64,000 nucleotides of DNA from Chamaecrista fasciculata. Lineage: Eukaryota > Streptophyta > Magnoliopsida > Fabales > Fabaceae. Location of the stretch: positions 235,568-299,567 of the forward strand of contig QANZ01013408.1 in NCBI GenBank assembly GCA_003254925.1. Direction: 5' to 3'. The notes below the pieces were generated by a model that was not told where the DNA came from, ran no database searches, and was given only the letters and a program-made list of their open reading frames with translations. This document shows positions 1 to 12,200 of this stretch, one piece after another; position 1 is the stretch's first letter, and every line of letters begins with the position of its first letter. The position numbers and the translations under genes are program-made.

Positions 1-592
1 GCTGAAACATTTCTAATTGAGTAACCAACAATCGCAGGTTATTTATTTGATTATGTAGCATCTCAGCAGCAGAGAAAATAAAATCTGTAATTGTTCAATT
101 TAAGTGGTAACATTCATGTCACGTTGAAGAGAATCTCAATCTAATTCTAAGTCAATGAATTTCGTATGTAGATTTAATTACTACTTAGAATTAAATTAAC
201 CAAGCTTAATTGGTCAAACTCAATGTTGTCAAGATCTCGATTTAAATGTTAAGATCTTACAATTTTACGATCTTATCTAGATGAATCGATCTAGATCTTA
301 GGTAATATTTAAATTTACTAGAATCTTATCGATCCTACGATTTTATATATCAGGTTTTACGATTTTACATCTCATTGATCTTATGATCTTATTATCGATC
401 CTACATTGAAATATGTCAACTCTTAGAAAATTTTATACTTATAAATGATTTTCATGCTATTAATTACGTTACTTGTTCAGTTGTTTGTATATATAATAAA
501 AAATAAAAAAAAATAAAATGAATATGTTTTGATACATTTAAATTAATTAAGTGATAAACATGTTATAATTAAGTGATAAACATGTTATATAT
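1..592. other. AT-rich intergenic spacer
   Basis: No gene is visible. Degenerate GATCTTA/ACGATTTTA-like motifs recur at about 232-410 and again at 1250-1330. A 20-bp direct repeat occurs at 548-567 and 570-589. Confidence 0.6.
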
Positions 593-1165
593 GAATATTA
601 GTCATTTCTAGCCGCCAAAAAATCTCTCTCTCATGAGAGTTGAGTTCTCTCTTAAACCCCTCCTCGTGAGGGATCACCTCTCTCTTTCATGGGAGATTTC
701 ACCCTTTTTCAGATTAGGGTTATCAGTGGCGCTCTTTTCTGTGTGTCTTCTGTAGCGGTAATTTTCAAGTTTAGGTGATTTTCGGCGGTTTTCCTTCCCA
801 GATTTGTGTGTTCTCTGCTCGTATCTTTGTGATTTCTGCAACGGGTTTTGTGGCGGAGGCGTTCTGGATCAGGTCTAGTCTGTTTTTTTTTTCAATTCTT
901 TAGATGATTGTAGTTTTAGTTGTATCCCTAGATCCGTTAAGTTGGCAGTTGATTGTCTTGCCAATTTGTGACACGAAGATGGGTCCTCTTGGATGGGTTG
1001 CAAACCCCCCACCTTCGTCAGTTGATGTTCTTTTTAGTTTTCTTGTTGATATTGGGGAGGAATTTGATTATTTTGTTGTGTTTTTGTTTGTACTGTCCTT
1101 GGCTTTACCTTGTTTTTGAATGAATTATGTTTCAAGCAAAAAAAAAAAAAGAATATTAGTTATTT
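593..1165 (+). mobile_element. Non-LTR retroposon (short or internally deleted LINE) with poly(A)
   Basis: The body runs from about 608 to 1150 and ends in an A-tract (about 1139-1150). It is flanked by a 15-bp direct repeat, GAATATTAGTCATTT at 593-607 and GAATATTAGTTATTT at 1151-1165 (one mismatch), the target-site duplication expected of LINE-driven insertion. The 5' part is CT-rich and more GC-rich than the surroundings. The last ~150 bp resemble 3' ends of plant L1-type LINEs (T-rich, TTTTTGAATGAA just before the A-tract). A 71-codon frame at 904-1119 lies inside but matches no recognised domain. At ~540 bp it is far too short to be autonomous: either an internally deleted LINE or a retrocopy of a cellular transcript. 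Confidence 0.7.
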
Positions 1166-1978
1166 ATTTTTATGAATAAACTTTATGGTTAGATATTTAA
1201 AATATATTATGTTACTTTATGTAATATATAATTTTTTAAAGTTTGTAGGATCTTACGATCTACGATCTAACAATTCGATCTATTATATACCTCTTTTCAC
1301 CTTAAGTAAGATCTCGATTTTGAGAACCATAGTCAAAACAAGTGTCGGAAATTCAAATCTCATTCTATGTATATAGTAATTAATTGATCAGCACAAACTC
1401 TTAAATAAAGTATAGATCCGCGAAAAATTAATACGGAGCATGTCTAGCTAGGGAATATTTTGGGCAATTCAAAAGAAATTGGGGTTAAACCGCTCTTATT
1501 TTATTAAAGGAAAATGCAGTTACGTGAGAAAGCAAAATTGCATGTATGTAAACAAACAATTGCGTGCAGGAATCTTCTTTTTCTAATACGTAGGTACTAG
1601 GTAGGGTTCAATTCTAGTTCAAAAACTTTAAAATCTTGTTTGTCATCCATTTATCATAAACAACCTAATAATCACTTATTGTACTAGTAAAAAAAAGCAT
1701 CTTTAAAATTGGCCACAAGTTGCCAAAAAAAAGAACACTAATAAATTAAAGTAAACTAAATACTGATACCATTTTTCTATTATCTTGGATGCTTGTGTTT
1801 TGGACGTCTGTTTTTCTTTTTATTGTCCCCCACCGTTTTTGTTATTTTCGACTTTCTTGTATTGTCTTTCTCCTCTGTAACGTTTTTATTTTAATTAGAA
1901 AAGGAGTGAATAAAAGAAAAGAGACCTAAAATCCATAAAAATTACCAAAACTTCTACTCATATAATGCATAAATAATA
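1166..1978. other. AT-rich spacer, nothing recognised
   Basis: No convincing coding frame, RNA gene or repeat boundary was seen on either strand. Confidence 0.5.
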
Positions 1979-2460
1979 GAGAAAATTTACTATTTCATTA
2001 TGAAATTTACATCGTGTTAATTAATGAGTTCTTCAACAATTGAAATATGCAATTTGATTTTTGAAATATTTCAATTATCAACTATTTAGTCTCTACTGAT
2101 GATTTAGTCCCCGAATTTGAAGAAATTTTATAATTTTTGATATCTGAATTTGTACTAAATTAATACTATTTGGTCTTCGAATTTAAACTAATTTAATTCT
2201 TTTTTATCCCTGAATTTGTACTACATTAATACTATTTGGCCTCTGAATGTGAATTAATTTTATACTTTTTAGTCCCTAGATTTATATTAGATTATACAAT
2301 TTAGTCCCTGAATGTATATGTTTTGGTATCCAAACTTGACCTAGAAATCAAATTATTAAAGATTGCACTAAATCAGGGACTAAGTAATATATTTTGATTA
2401 TTCAAGAAATAATTAATTAACTGGTATAAATCTAAGGATTAAATAGTAGATTTTCTCTAA
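1979..2460. repeat. Foldback MITE-like element of the TTTAGTCCCTGAATT type
   Basis: The left end (AGAGAAAATTTACTATT) is nearly the reverse complement of the right end (AATAGTAGATTTTCTCT). The interior consists of repeated units of the kind TTTAGTCCCTGAATTT. A related copy lies at 39976-40252 in an intron of transporter gene B. Boundaries are approximate and no target duplication was established. Confidence 0.55.
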
Positions 2461-2476
2461 ATGATAAATTAAGATT

Positions 2477-3021
2477 GGTCAATGGGTTATTTTGGTCATA
2501 AATGTATGACCCAATGTTCATTTTGGTCCATTATGTTTTAAAATATTCAAATTGGTCCTAAATGTTAGCAAAATGATTCATTTTGGTTCTAAATGTTGGT
2601 AAAATGTTTCATTTTGGTCCCAAACTATTGAATTGGATCATATTTCTCTCATCTCTCATTTTAAGTTCAAAAGATTTGATAAGAGGAACTCGTAGCTCTG
2701 AATTCGTTGCATTCGAATTTGAAACGAGAAAGATATGATCAACTTTGCTTGTTTGACCATGAAACGAGAAGTCTGCTTTTAGAACCGGTTTGACCTCGTT
2801 TGCTGACGACTCCAATTGGACAGAGAAAGTACTCTTCAAGAACAATACGAAGCTCCAAACTTATCACATTTGAACTTGAAACAAGCCATATTCAATTGTT
2901 GGGACCAAAATGAAATATTTTGTGAACATTTAAGACTAATTTGAACATTTTGAAACATAATGGACCAAAATATACATCAGGGCATACATTTAGGACTAAA
3001 ATGAACCTTTAGGCTTTAACC
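2477..3021. mobile_element. Foldback MITE, family A, copy 1, with 9-bp target duplication
   Basis: A 545-bp long inverted repeat. Both arms carry ATTTTGGTCCTAAATGT-like units, and the centre contains arms around 2640-2900 that pair with each other. It is flanked by a perfect 9-bp direct repeat, ATTAAGATT, at 2468-2476 and 3022-3030. Copies of the same family lie at 29557-30093 and 43601-44122, with a diverged one at 24028-24516. A 9-bp duplication is typical of Mutator-like transposition. Confidence 0.75.
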
Positions 3022-3030
3022 ATTAAGATT

Positions 3031-4029
3031 TAAGAACCTTCTTTAGGTTGGAAAATAGAGTATGAGAAGAAAAGAATTATGAGTTTTGAGGGGTGAATAA
3101 TACACTTACTATAAAAAGGCCCAATATAGGACTTCTTTTCATCTATGTTAGAAACTATCTAAACACTTTATGCCACAACTTCACTCACTTTTTTATTCAA
3201 CGCCTTCATATCTCCTTCCCTAAGTAGAGTAGCAAGTGGCAGAAACAGAGCAACCACGTCTTGCTGCCTTCATCCACCGCCGTCTCCGTCCGTCGTCAGC
3301 GCCGGCGAGCTGCTGCGGTGGTGGCCGGCGCTTTTGCGGCGAGGTGAACCACACAGAACATGATTTTTGGCTCCACCTAGGTGAAACACGAAATCTGTGC
3401 ATTTTCTTCCGTTTGTATTAAAATTTCTCTAGATTAGAGTTCTCAGAGAGTTGCGAAATGTTTCATATTATGTCATTGTTCCACAAACATTCTCTTGATT
3501 GGATTGATTTGGTCATGTTGCTTTGTTGGAGTGTATTTTCGAGATTTCTAGGGATTTTGTAGAAAAACTCGAGTTTGATGGTACGGAGCACATTAGATGA
3601 CTTGAGTCAGTTAAATAGATGTCAATTTATTCATATAATGGGCTCTCTTTAGTACGAATTTCAAAATTGGGGTTTTTGCCTTGGTTACTTAATTTTAATA
3701 CTAAAATAGGAATTGGAGCTTAGATTAAGATATTTAGATGATAATAAACATTCCAAAGCTCAATTGTCTTGGTTACATGTTTTTGGTTTAAGAGTTAGAA
3801 ATTTCTTTACAGGTAAGTGGTATATAATGTGGATCAGAATGATTGTAACACTAATTAAATTTGTGGTCAGAGTAGAAAATAGAAAATGTTATCTAAATTT
3901 GTTTGATGATTATTGATTATAAGTGTATTTTGCAAATAGATTTTTAGCAGCGTCCATAACATTGAATGTCCTATATTCTTTCAGCATTATAATGGGTAGA
4001 TAATGCTCATTATAATACTTTTTCCCTAT

Positions 4030-4069
<40 letters not shown>

Positions 4070-4510
4070 TTTTTGTGTGTGTGGCTGTCTTCCTGGTCGA
4101 GATGAGGATAATCTGCTCATTGACTTACAATACTGACACCCCTTCATTTTTTATGGACACATCACACATGTTTAGAATATACATGTTAGTTGGCAAGTCA
4201 CACACTTTTCATCTGTGCCAAGTTGTATTTATTTAATTTACATTTGTTATACACTAGAGTTACTCTATAATTCCACAGGCAAGATTCTCACTTTTGTAGG
4301 GTTAATTCTAGTGTCTTGTAACTTGTTAATGTGGTTTTAATTTTGGAGATGATTTCTTGGAGTTGTAGGCTTACAGAGTTTGAGAATCTTCTTGCTTTCG
4401 TGTTGGTCGCGTGCTCGGGTTTAGTAGCTCGACATAACTGTTATTTGATCTACATCATTCCTCTACTCTTAGTTGCTTGGAGAGAGTACTAAAGAAATAT
4501 TATCAGGAAG
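3031..4510 (+). other. Spacer or leader region of the dioxygenase gene, with (TA)n
   Basis: It contains a GC-rich stretch at about 3240-3345, which holds an open frame of 61 codons at 3236-3421 rich in Arg, Pro and Ser with no recognised domain. A (TA)n microsatellite lies at about 4032-4066. The GC-rich patch is best read as a possible noncoding first exon. Confidence 0.4.
3110..3118 (+). promoter_or_regulatory. Possible TATA box upstream of the dioxygenase
   Basis: TATAAAAAG in AT-rich sequence, followed at 3240-3345 by an unusually GC-rich patch that looks like a transcribed leader. If it drives the dioxygenase gene, whose ATG is at 4511, the 5' leader must contain an intron. Acceptor-like sites are seen at about 3810 (TTACAG) and 4277 (CCACAG). 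Only transcript data could confirm this. Confidence 0.3.
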
Positions 4511-6566
4511 ATGGCTTTGCCAACTGATTCCCAGGTTCCTATTATAGATTTCACTTCTGAGAACTTGCAGCCAGGTTCAGACAAATGGCTATCAACATGC
4601 CGAATGGTCCGGAGTGCACTAGAAAGCCATGGTTGTTTTTATGCATTGAGTAATAAGATTCCTATGCAGCTTCACAACTCAGTATTTACTTTAATGAATG
4701 AAGTATTTGATCTTCCTGTGGAAACAAAAAGGCAATATACTAGTGAAAGGCCCAACCATGGTTACTCTGAACGAACTCTGAAGAATCCTTTATATGAATC
4801 CGTGGGGATGGAGGACCCATCAATTAAGGAAGCAGTACAAAAGTTCACTAAAATCATGTGGCCGGATGGATATGATCACTTTTGGTATTGTTTCAAATTT
4901 GTTTATCTTGTTTTCCCTTTTTACCTTCCTAGTTATACCCTTTTTTTTTTTGGTTAACTTTAGTTATAATGATTTAATTTTAACCGTGAATGTAGTGAAA
5001 CTCTCAATCTCTATGGAAAGCTGCTAGTAGAAATGGATCAAATAGCTAAAAGAATGGTGTATGATGCTTATGGTGTGGACAAAAGACATTGTGATTCTCA
5101 GCTTGAATCAACCAATTACATGCTCCGAGGCTTTAAATACTTAGTTCCCCAGAAGACAGAGAATAACATAGGATTGGGTGCTCACTCAGACTCTTCATTC
5201 TTCACCATATTGCATCAGAATAATGAAAGTGGCTTGCAAGTTAAACTGAAAAATGGCGAATGGATTGACATTGACCCTTCTCCCCACATGCTACTTTTCC
5301 TCACAGGTGATGGATTTAAGGTGGGCACCTCTCACATTTGCATCTTAAAAACATATTTTAAAAAAGGTAAAAGCACCTTTCTATCAATTTTGTTTCTAAT
5401 CTTTTTTTGCAATCAATTTCATCCCCAATGTTTCATATTTTGGTCAATTTTATCCTTTGCTCTTACTTTAGCCAAATATTAACGACAAAATTTATGTGGC
5501 TAATGACATGTAATATAAAATTGGTAGAAAAAAACTCAAATCCTAACTCAGGTTGAAAAACATGATGAAGTCTGTCGTTAATTTATTAAAAGAAATTAGT
5601 TGAAGGATAAAATTGACCAAAATGCGAAACATTTGGGACGAAATTGACCACAAAAATAAATTGGGGACATAATTGATAGTCGGTGTAAAGTTTGGGGACT
5701 AAAATGTTACTTTTTCCTTTTCAAAAATGTCATGCCCCAATGGATGTTTTAAAAAAATGTCATTCATCTTACTGTTTAGTAAAATGGTTTACTCTAATTG
5801 CTCACAGCACCTAATTCTCTTTAAAATTGAGGCAAATTTGGTGTGGAGGATTCAATCCTGAAAGTTTGCGATGGAGAACATTTTGAAAAACTCTAAGCAT
5901 ATTTTATTTATGATGAAGAGGTAGATTTATAAAGAAAAAAACATATAAGGGAAAGTCCCCCTTAAACTGTAGCTTCATTATATTTTAACTCATAAACTTT
6001 CAATTGTAACCCTTTATTTACTCAACTTAAAAAAGAAAAAAGGATAAAAGTTCATTTTTGATTCTTTAAATTATAAATTAGTTTCACTTTTGTTTGTTAA
6101 ATTTTATTTGTTTCGTTTTAAAAATCAATAGAAAAATATTGTTGTCTAATATCAAATGGTTTATCTTGACGCTCTGTTTTTAATTATTTCACCCTTTTTT
6201 CTATTACGGAACACAACCTTGTTGTAGATGTAGTAATAAATTAATTAAAGCATGTATATTTATTAGTGTTATCATTATTATCATCTATCATCACCATCAT
6301 CATCATCATTCTAGGTTTGGAGTAATGACAGAATAGACTCTTGTAAACATCGAGTTATTATGAAGGGACAGAAGGAAAGGTTCTCTATGGGATTACTTTC
6401 ATACAGCAACCATACAGTTCAGCCTCAAGAAGAGCTAGTTGATGAACAACATCCAATACTATACAAACCATTTGACCATTATGGATACATACGCTTCCGT
6501 TCAACATCAAAAGCTGAATGTCTCATCAAAGCATTTTGTGGTATTGACTATATAGATAGTAAATAA
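4511..6566 (+). CDS. 2-oxoglutarate-dependent dioxygenase, AOP1-like (DOXC class)
   Basis: Soluble Fe(II)/2-oxoglutarate-dependent oxygenase, expected to hydroxylate, demethylate or desaturate a small molecule; the substrate cannot be told. Three exons, 4511-4884, 4996-5320 and 6315-6566, join in frame through GT-AG introns into 316 aa, the usual length for this group. The N-terminal DIOX_N domain starts near residue 8 (VPIIDF). The 2OG-FeII_Oxy domain carries the metal triad His188 and Asp190 (HSD in GLGAHSD) and His245 (CKHRVIM), plus the 2OG-binding Arg255-x-Ser257 (RFS). All key residues are present, so the protein should be active. The closest family I recognise is AOP1-like, from the pattern EAVQKFT, IMWPDG, the VWSNDRI stretch, and C-terminal RFRST. 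Intron 2 (5321-6314) holds a foldback MITE. The gene reads away from the three transporter genes, and no functional link is shown by sequence. Confidence 0.9.
5366..5717. mobile_element. Foldback MITE, family D, copy 1 (in dioxygenase intron 2)
   Basis: A 352-bp inverted repeat whose arms carry CAATTTCGTCCCC-like units (AATTGACCAAAATG on the opposite arm). Flanks of 9 bp at 5357-5365 and 5718-5726 match at 7 of 9 positions. The second copy is at 57901-58456. It lies wholly inside the intron and leaves both splice sites untouched. Confidence 0.6.
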
Positions 6567-9216
6567 AAGTTTGATTTACATTTCCTTTATCGTAATATTA
6601 AAAAAGTAGTTATTTGTAATGTGTTGCCTAGTCTAGTATACGGTGTCCTCATATTTCAGTGGGAAATTTCAAACTTGTCTAGCTTTCTGCAGTCGTTCTT
6701 AATAAATTTAGTTTCATTTAGCTTGTGAAACTATTTTGGTCTTATTAGGGTGTAAGTTATCACAATCATCAATATATATGCACCTGAGGTTAAACCCTTT
6801 GAAACTGAAAAATAGAAAAGATAGGCAAAAATGTTTACTCTTTGTCCCTATGTCATTTGGTTAATTAGTTGATCTTGATGCTTTGTCTTTCCTAATTTCA
6901 CCTTTTTGTTATTATGACTTCTGATACCAATAGGTTGTACAAATGTAGTTGGTAAAACCACTCATGATCAAGTGCATACGTATAAGTCTCTATCCTAGAT
7001 GGAGACTTGTAAATTTGAGTAAAGTGAAGAAACAAAGAATCAAAAGATGTCATGATCACAAAATAACATGTAAAACGAATGAGAACGTCTCCATGAATGG
7101 ATTTGCAACTTTTGAATATAATCAACATGCAAACTCTCACCAGTTCGTAAAAACCATACATATAACACACTAGGGGAGTAGGGGTAGACACACTAATAAT
7201 ATCCATTGGCAAATCAACATAATTGATGAAAACATTTCTCATGGTCATACTGAAGAACATGTAGAGATTTAAGAATACTACAAATGTTTAAAAAAGAATA
7301 AGATAACGGATACTTTATATACTACTAAATCAAGTAACATCCAAATTTCAAAATAATTGCAGGGAAGTCAAAACTAATATACTAAACAAATTGGCGGCAA
7401 AATATTATTGAATGTGTTGATTAAATTAATGATATGTATCATTAGTAACAACATTTACCAAAAAAGAAACAACGACGGAACGACCTAATCAAATCTAAGA
7501 AGATAATATTATAACTAGACTTAAATAATAAACCATCAACTTCTGCAAATATCGGCGCTATTAGAAGACTTTTTAAACTTTTACAAATTAACTATATATA
7601 AAAAGCTTATAGATTATATAAGATACTACATATAATTTTAGTTTTTTACTCATACGAATAAAATTTTCTAAAAATATGATTTTATCAACCGGCAAATAAT
7701 CTTATGACTTATGAGGCTTGAAATTATAAAAATAAAATAAAATTTTAAGGATGATAAGGAAAAAAAATCTAGTATACTACATTTGTCACGCCTGACATTG
7801 CAAAAATGTCTATAATGACTATGAAAAACATAATTGTTACCGAATTTTATAAAAAAATGGAAAAAATAAATAAAAGGAATTTAAAAAACAATTTTGAAAA
7901 ATATGATGGATAAGATAAATATTAGAAAACTTATTTGTAAACCAGATATATGTTTGGGAGCACATTTGATTTATGAGGAAGGTGTTAAGCACCCGATAAA
8001 ACCCTTTTAATTAGAAGATTACCACAAAATAATTATTTAAGTTTAAATGGCCTAAATGTTTATAATTAATTATCCTTAATGAATAAATAAACAAATAATA
8101 ATAATTGACAAGAATAGATGAACAAGTATTTGTAAACAAATAAAAAATAAATTACATTCCCAAACAACTTATAAAGAAATCATAGAAGTTGGATCTTAGC
8201 AATTTTTTTAGAAAAAAGGAAAAAGAATCTTAAAAGTTGGACTTGACTTGGGTATTTTTGAACCTAAGACCTACATACTTGTTTAGGGATTAAAGTTTAC
8301 ATAGTTCGAAAACAACTTGATAATTTGAAGATTGGGATTGAAGGACTTAACTTGAGCATCCTAGCTTAATTTATTTGTTGAAAAGGTTAGAACATTTAAA
8401 TATATGATTATAATATGAACGCCCAAAATCATAATCATACAAGAGAAATATAGAAAGTCACACAATAAATATCAGCAACATTTATATTGATTTGTTCTGT
8501 TTGTCATCACCCATGGTCATGACTTTTAAAACCACCTGAAGATTTATTTATTTATAAATATAAATTAATCTTTAAAATATGAGTTAATAACTCAATCAAT
8601 ATATAAGCTTAATTCATACTGATCCTTATAAAATGAATAAATTTTAGTCATTTTATCCATACGAATTAGCCATTAAAAATCGGTTTAAGAAACTAAATTG
8701 TATTACCTCCACAATTTCAAGAATTAAAACATGTAAAATTTGCATAAATTGATTTTCTCAGCTCATTTCTTTTAAAAACTAAGTACTATATTGATTCATT
8801 AAATAAAGACCTGTATGATGTGTATGTGCCGTGCTCATCATTCTAAATGAAACTTGTATTTCAAATTCATCCATTTCCCATATGCACAATTAAACTGGTT
8901 CTTTGTTATATATTGCCTTGTGTGAGAATATATTATATACCATTATGGGTCTACAAGGTGTAACATTCTCTGCCATCAACAAGTAGTAAACAATATCTTG
9001 TTCAAACAAAAACATACTTGCTTATACATTCATAAAAGGATTATAATGAAAAGTTGAATACAACTGCAATATTTTACTTGTATATGAGTGCTTGCATATT
9101 TATATAAGAAGCACCATACAGACACTAAACAGGAACAAAAAAAGTACAGAGGAAAAAAAATGAAATAATTGTAAGAAACTGTAAAGAATCCTTGGTAGTG
9201 GATGGAAGAGTGATTT
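6567..9216. other. AT-rich spacer between dioxygenase and transporter gene A
   Basis: No credible gene. A 120-codon frame on the minus strand at 6898-7260 has no recognisable domain and ordinary spacer composition. The stretch 7930-8040 (GGTGTTAAGCACCCGATAAA) resembles degraded LTR-retrotransposon debris but no LTR pair was found. Both genes converge here, so their 3' ends share this spacer. Confidence 0.5.
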
Positions 9217-12200
9217 CTATCTCCTCTGGAAGTTGAAGACCTTGATTCCAAGAGCGAAAACGAAAGCAAAGAAGACAGCAAAAGCAAGAACCACAGCTGC
9301 ACAGACTCCTACAAAGTCATGTTTGAAACCAAAATAACTATCTATAAACTCTTGAACTGTCTGATTTTCTGACGACATTTGCTCTGTGATATCTCCAAAC
9401 TGTGATGCAACCAATCCATACAATGTCCATGCCACAGGGCAGATCCAGTAGTACCATCTCCACCACACCGGAATACTCTGTCACACACCGAAAAACCGAA
9501 AGTTCAGAAAATGGAAAATCAAGATCCAGAGAAGACTAAAATGAAACTAGTATATATGTATGTGTAACTTTGTTTCAGGTTTTAGCCTTCCAGAGGTTGA
9601 AAAATGACACTGTCCAATCTTCCAGGGATAAAATATTTAGAGAAAACATACAGTTTGTTCTTTGATGAATACACGAGTTGAAAACTCAATCTCTGAAAGT
9701 CTAGTTTACACACTTTAGTCCTTGAAAGTAGTGAAGTGAAGACAATACAATTTAGTCCTTTAAGCCTAATTTCTGGGGACTAATTATAGAGACAAAAGCA
9801 TCAAAATATAGTGGTTCCATAATTTTCAAGGATTAGAGTGTAAACTAGACTTTCAAGGATTTAGTTATTAGCTTCTGTATCTTTTTAATGGCTAATTTAT
9901 ATGTTTACCCAAATATTTACATGGGAAGGATCAAAAAAGTGTTTTGATTGTCCATAGAATTCAGTGATAAGGTTAGCATGATGAAGACTTACTGGTCTTG
10001 GGACTATGAATCCTGAGAAGAGGTTCCAAATTGCGTAGAATGCAGCAGCGACGATGGAAGCAACATGGTGATTTGGTGTGAGAGCCACAGACATCATGCC
10101 ATAGAAGGTGAAGTACAAGAATGTGATGTACATGAAGAACAGGTACCAGAAGAACTTGGCTACAGTCCATTCAAATCCAATCATGGCATAGACTATAATT
10201 CCATATGTCACAGCTTGAGCAAAAACATAAGGTAGCTCTATCAAAACCTGAGTGACATGAACAGAAGTTAGCTTCATTGGATTTAAGAAAATCGCCTATG
10301 CAGAAAATTCCAGTCAAATAGGGACTTTACTATTCTACTTACCTGTGCAAATGCATAAGGTAAGGCGGAGTACATTCCAGCGGCTCTTTCTCTATAAAAC
10401 ACGGTTCTTTCAACCGCTACCACTGGCTGTACTGTGGAAGAATTTTGGACTCCAATGAAGAGGACGGCGGAATACATAGAACCCATGGCATTGAACAGGT
10501 CTTGTCTCGTCGAGCTAAAAGATACAAAGATTACTTTCATTAGAATTGAAGAGGAGAATGAAGTTTTCTAAAACCAATAGATATGGTTTTTTCAAATTTT
10601 TAACTTACGTTTTGGTTCCAAGGTTCCAGAACATTGATCCAAACATCAGGGCTATGACAGTGGTGAAGAGGAACCTCACAGCGGTGTATGGCGGATTTCG
10701 CCAATACGACCAATGTTGTTTCCACAAGCATGCCAAGCATTGAACCAAAAATGACTGTGAGAATTGAGAATCAAAGTGAAGATCCTTTGAACCAGGTGCA
10801 GGCTTGCCCAGTTCTTCTATAAGTTGTTTGTTTCTCCTAAAGAACCAAATATAGCAGCAGTTTCAGCATTTTGAGTGTCAATGATATGTAAATCAATACA
10901 CACTATATTTATCTCTATTAAGTATTAACTCACCTGCATAGTTCAGAATTTTTGTAAACCTCAGTGAAATCAACTCCTAGAGCAATTTCTTGTGCTGAAG
11001 TAGTGACTTCCAACATCCAAGTTGCCGGATTATAGCCATCTTTGATTTTGCTAACACCGTCAATGCTCTAGAAAAGAGAAAAGAAAAAGGAAATTGAGTA
11101 ATTGCAGTAAATGATTAAGGCTAAAACAAGTTAAAAAATTGACATTAAGTTGCATAATCCTACCTCAAAATACTTGATCAGCTGGCTAGAATGACGACCC
11201 AATGGACCTACATATATCTCTTGTCCTCCACGCTTCATCAAGAAAAGCTGCAATCACATGTGACATTTATGAATCAGATTCAAGTCTAATAGAGACGGAA
11301 GAAAGTAGAAAACACAGACTCCAATTCATTGATTCTTATTAATTCTTACCTCATCAAAAGCTTCAAATATGTCAATGCTTGGCTGATGGATGGTGCAAAC
11401 AACCGTTCTTCCCGTGTCAACAGTGTTCCTAACTGTTCTCATAACAATTGCAGCAGCTCTTGCATCTAACCCAGAAGTAGGCTCATCCATGAAAATGATG
11501 GAGGGATTAGCCACGAGTTCAACCGCAATGGTTAGCCTCTTCCGTTGTTCGGTTGAGAGACCACTTACACCAGGCAAACCAACCAAAGAGTTCCTCAATG
11601 GGTTCAGCTCCACAAGTTCCATGACTTCCTCAATGAACATCTATATATAAACATTCATCAAATTTAACAATTAAATCAATCAGCCTTTATGTTAAAAGAA
11701 AACTTAAGGGTGTGTCCGTTGAGCTTCGGATGCTAACCTTTCTGGTATTAGAATCAACATCCCCAGGCAAACGAAGCCATGCTGAGTAAAGCAAGGACTC
11801 ATAGACTGTGACATGAGGAGAGTGGATATCATTTTGCTCACAGTAACCCGAGATCCGAGCAAAAGTTTCTTGCTTTTTCGGGTACCCGGAAATTTTGATG
11901 CTCCCATCAATGTATCCACCAGTTTTCCTACCGGCAAGCACATCCATCAAAGTGGTTTTACCAGCTCCACTTACACCCATCAAAGCTGTGAGAACACCTG
12001 GCCTGAATGCTCCACTAACACCCTTTAGAAGCACCAATCTGTCATCAGTTATACCTTGATCTTTCATTTCCTGCCATCACCAATTCAAAATATTTAAAAC
12101 TCAAGTTCAATGGAGTAATAATGCAGTTTTGAGATAAAACTGTCATAATGATTTACCTGTGGCATGTCAACAGAGTACACAATTTCGTCAAAGGTAATAG

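Noticed and set aside
6898..7260. 120-codon minus-strand frame as a gene between dioxygenase and gene A
   Set aside because: Composition equals the spacer, there is no homologue I recognise, and no promoter or splice context.
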